A stretch of 21,708 nucleotides of DNA from a virus. Position numbers and translations under genes: made by a program. Position 1 is the first letter of the stretch. The number at the start of each line of letters is the position of its first letter. Shown piece by piece: positions 13,398 to 19,378 of this stretch. Under the pieces are notes generated by a model. The model was given only the letters and a program-made list of their open reading frames with translations, did no database searches and had not been told where the DNA came from. The stretch is taken from IMG/VR virus record IMGVR_UViG_3300017746_000197, positions 1 through 21,708 of that record; one strand, written 5' to 3'.

Positions 13398-14363
13398 ATG
13401 AGTAAAAGAATCTTCAGAATTGAAGCCGGCAGATATGGCGGAGAAACAGTAATTGGAACAGTAAACGAAGAATTTGTTGAGTATTTTCTCAACGAACACG
13501 ATGACAGAAGCGAAAGAGAATCGGCTATTATAGAACATGTCACTAGTTTAGATTGGGACGATGAGCAACCAGATGCTGATGCCCCTCTTCCTAAAGAAGA
13601 TTACTATATGTGGGAGTGTGATGATTTGGAACACATTAATGCCGCATATGCTGATAGCGGATTCTTTGTAACAGAAGTAACTGGTTTAGACTCTAAACAT
13701 GACTACTCAGAAACTGAAACTCCTTTAGAAGCAATTATGCCTCTTTATGGTAGAGAATGTTATTCAATGGGCACTGTGCCTGATGATGAAGACATTAAAG
13801 ATGATGATAACTATGTTCCTACTTTAGCATTTCATAGCGGAGAGAAAGGTGGATTTGGTTGCTGGTTTGTAGAAACAGATGGCGAACCATTTGACAAATA
13901 TAAATTCACATATGGTATTGTTGAAACTGATATGGGTGAGTTTATTGATTCTGTATGGTATGATAAAAAAGAATTAGAAACAGACTATGACTACAACGAT
14001 ACTACAGGCAAAGGCTATTATGCTGGTATAGGTTATATGAACACCAAGTGGCATGATATTGGCGACAAGTATATAGAAGGCGCAGAAAGTCTCAATGTTT
14101 ATTGGGAAGAGTTTGATGATGAAGTAGAAGAAGCAAAGAAAGAAGCATCAACGACAGTTCCTTTAGATATTTCAGTAAATGAAATTGTAGGAGAAGTTGG
14201 TACGATAGACGATGTAGTAGAAGTTGATACTAACGTTGAGCCTATCGTTGAGCCACCGCTTGTATCCGAAGATGAAGCAGAGTCATATAAAGAAGTACAA
14301 GATCAACTCACACGATTAAATGGACACGGTGATGGTAGAGGAGAAGAAGGCGAAGAACTCTAA
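13398..14363 (+). CDS. Unrecognised acidic protein under a sigma70 promoter
   Basis: A 321-residue protein that I do not recognise. The N-terminus RIFRIEAGRYGGETVIGTVN looks like a beta-rich domain. The middle is aromatic and acidic (EDYYMWECDDLEHINAAYAD; GGFGCWFVETDG; TDYDYNDTTGKGYYAGIGYM), suggesting a folded domain of about 230 residues. The remaining 90 residues are Glu/Val-rich and probably disordered. No signal peptide, membrane segment or catalytic motif is evident. GCGGAG precedes the ATG. The downstream gene begins directly after its stop (TAAATG), so the two are probably co-expressed. Transcription from a host-type promoter hints at an early or constitutive role, for example in host takeover, but a virion protein cannot be excluded. 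Confidence 0.85.
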   Translation: MSKRIFRIEAGRYGGETVIGTVNEEFVEYFLNEHDDRSERESAIIEHVTSLDWDDEQPDADAPLPKEDYYMWECDDLEHINAAYADSGFFVTEVTGLDSKHDYSETETPLEAIMPLYGRECYSMGTVPDDEDIKDDDNYVPTLAFHSGEKGGFGCWFVETDGEPFDKYKFTYGIVETDMGEFIDSVWYDKKELETDYDYNDTTGKGYYAGIGYMNTKWHDIGDKYIEGAESLNVYWEEFDDEVEEAKKEASTTVPLDISVNEIVGEVGTIDDVVEVDTNVEPIVEPPLVSEDEAESYKEVQDQLTRLNGHGDGRGEEGEEL

Positions 14364-15074
14364 ATGGCTAGATGTCGTCCAGAAGATTGTAATTTAGAAA
14401 CAGACAACTTAACTATAATTTGGTACCACAATTATTCAGGTGGCAAATTTATGGCGAATTGTCTGAGTCTATCAGATCATGGCTTGTTCGGTCATAAAGA
14501 AATAACAGAAGCACAACTTAGAGGCGAGTTCTCTCCAGATGATAAATTAAAGTATCTTCTAGGTGAGTTATCTGAGATAGAAAAGGGAATGACATGGACT
14601 GATCTTCATATCACAGATAACTTTTTTTTCGGATTTGATAAAAAAGATTATATCGATCCTTGGAGAGGTATATCATACCATGACTATGTTAAAGATGTAT
14701 CTCACGGAGATTACAAATTTTTTATAGCATCACACTTTAATCCAGAAGTAATTGAAATCAAAAAGATTTGGAAGAATGCAAACATTATCTTGTTCACACA
14801 CCCACATGATTATGTAGAAAAACGAGCAAGTAAAGATCCAAACATTAAAGTTTTTTATGAACGTCTTTGTGATTATGAAGAAAACATAGAAGAAATGAGA
14901 GCATTACCAAATGTCGTTTATGAATTTGATGTGAGAAAATATGAATCTGAAACAGAAACATTAGATGCTGTTAAAGAAATGTATGATCTATTAGGAATCA
15001 GAGGATATGACAGAGAAAAATTATCTATCTATTACAACGACTGGTACAATAAGATAGAAGAAATCAAACTTTAA
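14364..15074 (+). CDS. Possible sulfotransferase-fold P-loop protein
   Basis: A 236-residue protein whose ATG follows the previous stop without a gap. The N-terminal strand-loop-helix LTIIWYHNYSGGKFMANCLS (res. 16-35) resembles a sulfotransferase or P-loop nucleotide-binding turn. IILFTHPHDYVEKRASKDPN (res. 141-160) sits where sulfotransferases carry their 3'-phosphate motif, and the final VVYEFDVRKY...ETLDAVKEMYDLLGI (res. 184-212) matches the usual C-terminal strand and helix of that fold. The canonical Lys-rich Walker pattern is incomplete, so PAPS binding is unproven. If correct, it would transfer sulfate to a glycan or other acceptor; a degenerate nucleotide-binding protein is the alternative. 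It appears co-transcribed with the 321-residue unknown. Its stop overlaps the stop of the convergent HNH-like gene. Confidence 0.45.
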   Translation: MARCRPEDCNLETDNLTIIWYHNYSGGKFMANCLSLSDHGLFGHKEITEAQLRGEFSPDDKLKYLLGELSEIEKGMTWTDLHITDNFFFGFDKKDYIDPWRGISYHDYVKDVSHGDYKFFIASHFNPEVIEIKKIWKNANIILFTHPHDYVEKRASKDPNIKVFYERLCDYEENIEEMRALPNVVYEFDVRKYESETETLDAVKEMYDLLGIRGYDREKLSIYYNDWYNKIEEIKL

Positions 15075-15424
15075 ATTCTAATTTCTGAATCAACAGAAAT
15101 TTCTAGTTGTTTTTGTCCTTCTCTTATTTTCTTATTTCTTAGTCTAGTACAATTTGCACACATTGTCAATATATTTTCTTTTGTTTTGTTATTTGGATTT
15201 AAGTCTCTATAAGCAATATCTAACTGAATCATGTCTTCAGGCACAAACCCACACTCAATGCACATTGTATTCTTCTTTGGTATCTTCTTAATATAGATTG
15301 CCTTAGCACAATCTACACAATATTTGTGCCACTTCTGAAATCCATGTTTACTAATACCGTTAGGTTTAGCAAAAGATATGTTGCAACTAGTGCATTTAGG
15401 TCTAACTGGTTGTCTTGTAAGCAT
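15071..15424 (-). CDS. HNH-like zinc protein, catalytic residues apparently lost
   Basis: A 117-residue protein with four CxxC pairs: C11/C14, C36/C39, C55/C58 and C89/C92. The second half follows the HNH endonuclease pattern (C55IEC58, then LDIAYRDLNPNNKTKENILT, then C89ANC92). However, the paired histidines expected in the first motif are replaced by A71-Y72, and the final His after CxxC is replaced by T93. It therefore looks like a two-zinc-ribbon protein derived from, or related to, HNH nucleases, perhaps DNA-binding only. It stands alone on the minus strand between plus-strand genes, as mobile HNH genes often do in T4-like phages. Its stop overlaps that of the convergent upstream gene. 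AATAAATA lies 5 bases before the ATG and no ribosome site is visible. Confidence 0.7.
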   Translation of the reverse strand: MLTRQPVRPKCTSCNISFAKPNGISKHGFQKWHKYCVDCAKAIYIKKIPKKNTMCIECGFVPEDMIQLDIAYRDLNPNNKTKENILTMCANCTRLRNKKIREGQKQLEISVDSEIRI

Positions 15425-15429
15425 ACTTT

Positions 15430-15437
15430 TATTTATT
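15430..15437 (-). promoter_or_regulatory. Late promoter AATAAATA, predicted leaderless start
   Basis: Read on the minus strand, AATAAATA is followed by 5 bases and the ATG of the HNH-like gene. This is the same spacing as at 9045-9052, placing the predicted first transcribed base on the A of the start codon. Confidence 0.45.
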
Positions 15438-15487
15438 AAAAAAGTGCTGTAGGGTTCTTTTTTATGAAATCATTTTTGTTATATCAG

Positions 15488-15495
15488 CATAAATA
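15488..15495 (+). promoter_or_regulatory. Late promoter CATAAATA before the first fibre gene
   Basis: CATAAATA matches the T4-type late octamer at 7 of 8 positions. The predicted start is near 15501, 20 bases before the ATG at 15521. The leader has only a weak ribosome site (GGAA at 15510-15513). Confidence 0.6.
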
Positions 15496-15520
15496 CAAGA
15501 TACAACAATGGAACTAACAC

Positions 15521-17047
15521 ATGGCCGCAGACAAATTTAATGCATTAACCGGGTATTCAGTAGGCTTGCCACCAATCGATGCTATAGCCGCAAACGGTAA
15601 TATCGTTACAAATCATAACTACCCAGCCGGTAATGTCACATCTAACAGTGTTTACGCAAACAACTACTTTTATGCAAATGGAGCATCTTTTTCAAGTGAT
15701 CCAGCAGGAGCAAACACTGAAGTTCAGTTTAACAAGGACGGAGTATTCGGTGCAAGTGCAAATCTAGTATTTGACTCGACTTCAGATACATTAACAGCAC
15801 TCAATGTATCAGTCACTGGAAACACTGCATTAGGAGATGTACAGACTGTTTCTATATCAGGTGGAGTTAACGGATATGTTTTACAAACAGACGGTGCAGG
15901 TGGATTAAGTTGGACAGCACAATCAGGCGGTGGCGGTGGTGGTAATGGTAGCCCTGGTGGCTCCAACATGCAAGTTCAGTTTAATAGTGCAGGTTCTTTT
16001 GCTGGAGATGCAGGTTTCATTTATGATGTAGATACCAATCTATTATCAGCAACACATATTGCAGGTGAAGGTGGTAACATATCTAATGTTACATATGCAA
16101 ACATCACTGGCATAGGTAATATCTCAGCAGTCAATCTTACAGGTGCATCTGATACTGTTTTATATGCTAACGGTGTGTTTGCAGATATCTCAGCAGGAGC
16201 AAGTGCAAACTTTGCAAACTTTGCGGGTAATCTTACAGTTGCTAGTCAACCAAACATAACTTCTGTAGGTACGTTAACAGGGCTTCAAGTCGGTGGAGGA
16301 TTATCTGTAGTAGGTAACATCGGTGGAGCCAATATTGCAATCACAGACACTGCTACATTTACTGGGCCAGTAGTCATTGATTCTCTTGGTAATCTTGCAG
16401 TCTCAGGTAATGCTAATTTACAAACTTCACCTAACATAGAACTTCCAGTAGCAAACTTACATATTGACGGCGGACTCAACGGATATGTATTAGCAACTGA
16501 TGGATCAGGTGGATTAAGTTGGACTCTTAACTCAGGCGGAGGCGGAGGTGGATCACCAGGCGGTGCTAACACACAGATGCAGTTCAATGACGGTGGCTTA
16601 TTCGGTGGAGATGCCAACGTAGTTTACAACAAAACAACAAACACAATGACAATGGCAGGTACTCTTGTTGCAAACAACATGACTGTCGGATCTGGTGCGT
16701 ATTCATTTAGAACTACTAAAGTCAAAACAGGCATAACAACAACTACGTCAGCAGTAGAAATATGTGCAACCGAAGCATCTACTGTTTCAGCGGTAGATTA
16801 TACAATCGTTGCCACTGATCCAGCAAACTCTTCCAGACAGACAGTTAAGATCACATCAGCAGTATATGGAGCAACAGTCAACTACACTGAATATGCAACA
16901 ATATCAGTTGGTTCATTACTTGCTGATTTCGCAGTGACTTATGTTCCTGGTGATGCATTTAGAGATGCACAAGTAGTTTTATATGCTACACCAGCCACTA
17001 CGAATGAAACATCATATAAAATTCTTTTAGAAGAATATGCATCCTAG
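15521..17047 (+). CDS. Repetitive fibre-like structural protein 1
   Basis: A 508-residue protein rich in Gly, Ala, Asn, Ser and Thr with beta-repeat character, typical of phage fibre or virion surface proteins. Repeats seen: an NTQVQFN-type module at about residues 62-92, 147-175 and 346-375, each running into a beta strand such as GDANVVYN; and an NGYVL-TDG-GGLSW module at about 113-131 and 318-336. The second module is followed both times by a polyglycine linker. The C-terminal 120 residues (from about SFRTTKVKTG) are not repetitive and may form a beta-sandwich head. The N-terminus FNALTGYSVG resembles that of the next gene (FNSVAGFSVG), suggesting a shared virion-docking segment. The exact place on the particle is unknown. 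The nearby out-of-frame ATG at 15508 is not used. Confidence 0.7.
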   Translation: MAADKFNALTGYSVGLPPIDAIAANGNIVTNHNYPAGNVTSNSVYANNYFYANGASFSSDPAGANTEVQFNKDGVFGASANLVFDSTSDTLTALNVSVTGNTALGDVQTVSISGGVNGYVLQTDGAGGLSWTAQSGGGGGGNGSPGGSNMQVQFNSAGSFAGDAGFIYDVDTNLLSATHIAGEGGNISNVTYANITGIGNISAVNLTGASDTVLYANGVFADISAGASANFANFAGNLTVASQPNITSVGTLTGLQVGGGLSVVGNIGGANIAITDTATFTGPVVIDSLGNLAVSGNANLQTSPNIELPVANLHIDGGLNGYVLATDGSGGLSWTLNSGGGGGGSPGGANTQMQFNDGGLFGGDANVVYNKTTNTMTMAGTLVANNMTVGSGAYSFRTTKVKTGITTTTSAVEICATEASTVSAVDYTIVATDPANSSRQTVKITSAVYGATVNYTEYATISVGSLLADFAVTYVPGDAFRDAQVVLYATPATTNETSYKILLEEYAS

Positions 17048-17086
17048 TCTTATAAAAATAATTTAAACAATTTATTACAATTTTGG

Positions 17087-17111
17087 GCAATATACGCACT
17101 AAGTTTATTGC
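17087..17111 (+). other. Weak hairpin upstream of a late promoter
   Basis: GCAATA (17087-17092) can pair with TATTGC (17106-17111) across 13 bases. It ends 6 bases before the late octamer at 17118, an arrangement like that at 9364-9392. The rest of the 139-base gap holds only AT-rich sequence. Confidence 0.3.
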
Positions 17112-17117
17112 GGTACA

Positions 17118-17125
17118 GATAAATA
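17118..17125 (+). promoter_or_regulatory. Late promoter GATAAATA before the second fibre gene
   Basis: GATAAATA matches the T4-type late octamer at 7 of 8 positions, 61 bases before the ATG at 17187. A good ribosome site, CGGAGA, lies about 8 bases before that ATG. Confidence 0.6.
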
Positions 17126-17186
17126 AACATATAGATTATTAACTTTCATTCCAAAGAAAATAAAACGAGTTTACGGAGACCAAAAC

Positions 17187-19376
17187 ATGGCAATAAAAGC
17201 ATTTAACTCAGTAGCAGGATTCTCAGTAGGAGAAACTCCGGCTAACATTATTCTGAGTAACGGTTACATCACTACTAATGGCGCAACATTTACAGCAAAT
17301 ATAGCGGCTTTAGGGGTATTAACAGATAACCTTTACTACGCAAACGGAGTCCCATGGGACTTACAAGAACCAGCAGGGGCAAACACTCAAATACAGTTCA
17401 ACGATGACCAAGACTTTGGTGCATCATCTAAACTAACATTTGATACGGCCACATCTAATTTAGATGTCGATGGTAACATTACGTTATCAACTGGTAAATA
17501 TTACGGAGACGGTTCAGCATTAACAGGTATTGATGCTACAGGTATTCAAAACGGAACATCTAATGTTCGTATACCAGCCACAGATGGCAACATTGAATTA
17601 AATGTTGGCGGCGGACTAACAGCAAATATCACTGGCACTGGGGCAAACATTGCAGGTACACTTAACGTAACAGGTACAAGCACATTAACTGGCATAGTTA
17701 CAGTACCTAGTACATCTGGTGCGATTGATGTCGCATTAGGAACTCCGACTCAAGGATCACTAACATCTAATGCAGTGACTTTAACAACAGCATCATCGGT
17801 CTCCAATTCGATTGCTCAGTTAAATGAAGTGTTAGGTAAATTAGTTCCTGAATCACCAGATGCTTTCCCAGGTGGAATTACATTAGCAGTTGATTCATTA
17901 TCAACATATCGTATGACAAACTTCACACAGACTGATAACACAGATTCTGGTGGTAAGAGTGTCGCAGGTGGAACAACAGTTAATAAAGTTAGACGATCTT
18001 CATCATACACAACAAATGCAATTACAAATGTAGGACCAGGTGATTCTGGTACTATTACTGCATTACTTAATGGTGTAAATGCAGGACAACGAATCTTAAC
18101 AACATCATTAGATGGTAACGGTACATATAGTAACTTGATTATTTCAAACAACGTAGACTATAACTCTGTAAATTCAAATGTAGCGGCAGGCTTCTGGTCA
18201 GTCTTTACAGCAGATACTGCAGGTACTGTTTCTGCAGGTTGGAATGAAATTCAAATTACTGATTCTGCCGCATCAGACACAGCGACTCCTGATTGGTACT
18301 ATGACGGAAGTTCTCCAGGAACTCCACAGTTTACTAGTACTTCAATTACAGCAGATGCAACACCGAGTTATACATACAGTTCAACTGTACCACATTATAA
18401 TAATACTAATGCTTTCCCTATAGGGGCAACTGTTAATAGATTATCTGGTGATATGTATCCAACAAGTGATAACTTCATTACTGGATCTTCAGGCGGAGCA
18501 TTTAGTGCACCAGCATCTATTTCATATGCAACTGCTGGAGTAACTACTCCGTTAGCACAAAACTTGCATGTAGCATCAGGCGGTCAAGCAATCACAACGA
18601 CAGCGGCGATCATCTCAGGATTTGGATCAAGTGCAAGTGGACCTAGTTTAAATTGTTTCAACTCTTATGCAACTGGAACACAAAATTTTGCTCCAGGTTC
18701 AACAATTCTTTATAAAACAGGAACATCATCTTCTTCAAGCAGAATCGAAGAAGCAAACGTATATATTGGTTCAACAATTGGTTCAGGATCAGGATTAGCA
18801 TTTAGAATTGAGAATCCAGGTTCAGCAGATACTCCATCTTTCTCTGCAAGTGCATCAGCATTTGACAGTGAGAATGGACCATTACAAACATATGATGCGA
18901 CTGTAGTAGCAGACTCACTTGCTCACAATGTCACAGACTATACATCTGGTTTCTTACCAGCAGGTCCTGACTTAAGTGGACAAGGCTCAAGTCAATATTT
19001 CACGTTTAAAGTTATCAGAACATCAGTATCTAAATTCGATATCAAGTTCTCAGGTACAGTGGCAGGTCTTTGGGTCTGTGTACCAGGATCAACAATTGAT
19101 TCAGCATCTTCATTGAATGGTTGGGTTGACATGTCAACATCTTATGCGGGATCAGGTGTCCCAGGTGCAAATACTGGATCAGGCGGTAACGGATCAGACG
19201 GGTGTGCATTAGGAGGAGTTGTTCCACTTAATTCATCACAATCAAATCAGTCGTTCACTGCAACATTTGGTACAGTTAGTACTTCTAGTACATCAACTAA
19301 CGAAATATATATTCGTATCAAATTAACATCTGGACAATCTATTTCAGCATTATCATTAGAATCAGCGAGTAATTAA
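17187..19376 (+). CDS. Repetitive fibre-like structural protein 2
   Basis: A 729-residue Ser/Thr/Gly/Ala-rich protein, probably a fibre or adhesin of the virion. The N-terminus FNSVAGFSVGETPANIILSN parallels fibre protein 1. The shared AGANTQIQFNDDQDFG module lies at about 63-83. A GDGSALTGI...NGTSNVRIP...DGNIELNV module at about 106-140 recurs, with near-identical DNA, in the next gene. The body from about residue 210 is a long region of beta-rich sequence. The C-terminal part contains two Cys (VCVPG and DGCALGG) and the Gly/Ser loop GANTGSGGNGSDG, a composition seen in receptor-binding tips, though this is inference. The next gene starts 2 bases after the stop, so the two are probably translated from one message. 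Confidence 0.7.
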   Translation: MAIKAFNSVAGFSVGETPANIILSNGYITTNGATFTANIAALGVLTDNLYYANGVPWDLQEPAGANTQIQFNDDQDFGASSKLTFDTATSNLDVDGNITLSTGKYYGDGSALTGIDATGIQNGTSNVRIPATDGNIELNVGGGLTANITGTGANIAGTLNVTGTSTLTGIVTVPSTSGAIDVALGTPTQGSLTSNAVTLTTASSVSNSIAQLNEVLGKLVPESPDAFPGGITLAVDSLSTYRMTNFTQTDNTDSGGKSVAGGTTVNKVRRSSSYTTNAITNVGPGDSGTITALLNGVNAGQRILTTSLDGNGTYSNLIISNNVDYNSVNSNVAAGFWSVFTADTAGTVSAGWNEIQITDSAASDTATPDWYYDGSSPGTPQFTSTSITADATPSYTYSSTVPHYNNTNAFPIGATVNRLSGDMYPTSDNFITGSSGGAFSAPASISYATAGVTTPLAQNLHVASGGQAITTTAAIISGFGSSASGPSLNCFNSYATGTQNFAPGSTILYKTGTSSSSSRIEEANVYIGSTIGSGSGLAFRIENPGSADTPSFSASASAFDSENGPLQTYDATVVADSLAHNVTDYTSGFLPAGPDLSGQGSSQYFTFKVIRTSVSKFDIKFSGTVAGLWVCVPGSTIDSASSLNGWVDMSTSYAGSGVPGANTGSGGNGSDGCALGGVVPLNSSQSNQSFTATFGTVSTSSTSTNEIYIRIKLTSGQSISALSLESASN
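17550..17579 (+). repeat. 30-base exact repeat shared with 20108-20137
   Basis: These bases, in fibre gene 2, recur exactly at 20108-20137 in fibre gene 3 and encode NGTSNVRIPA. The flanking protein sequence is similar on both sides, and a diverged third copy lies near 21490-21530. Exact identity at third codon positions suggests recent duplication or gene conversion between the fibre genes. Confidence 0.85.
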
Positions 19377-19378
19377 AA

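Noticed and set aside
15437-15464. AAAAAAG/CTTTTTT inverted repeat as a terminator
   Set aside because: The stem is nearly all A-T with a 12-base loop, next to a promoter-like octamer; too weak to call.
15508-15520. Upstream ATG before the first fibre gene
   Set aside because: It is in a different frame from the 15521 gene, and its frame shows no recognisable protein.
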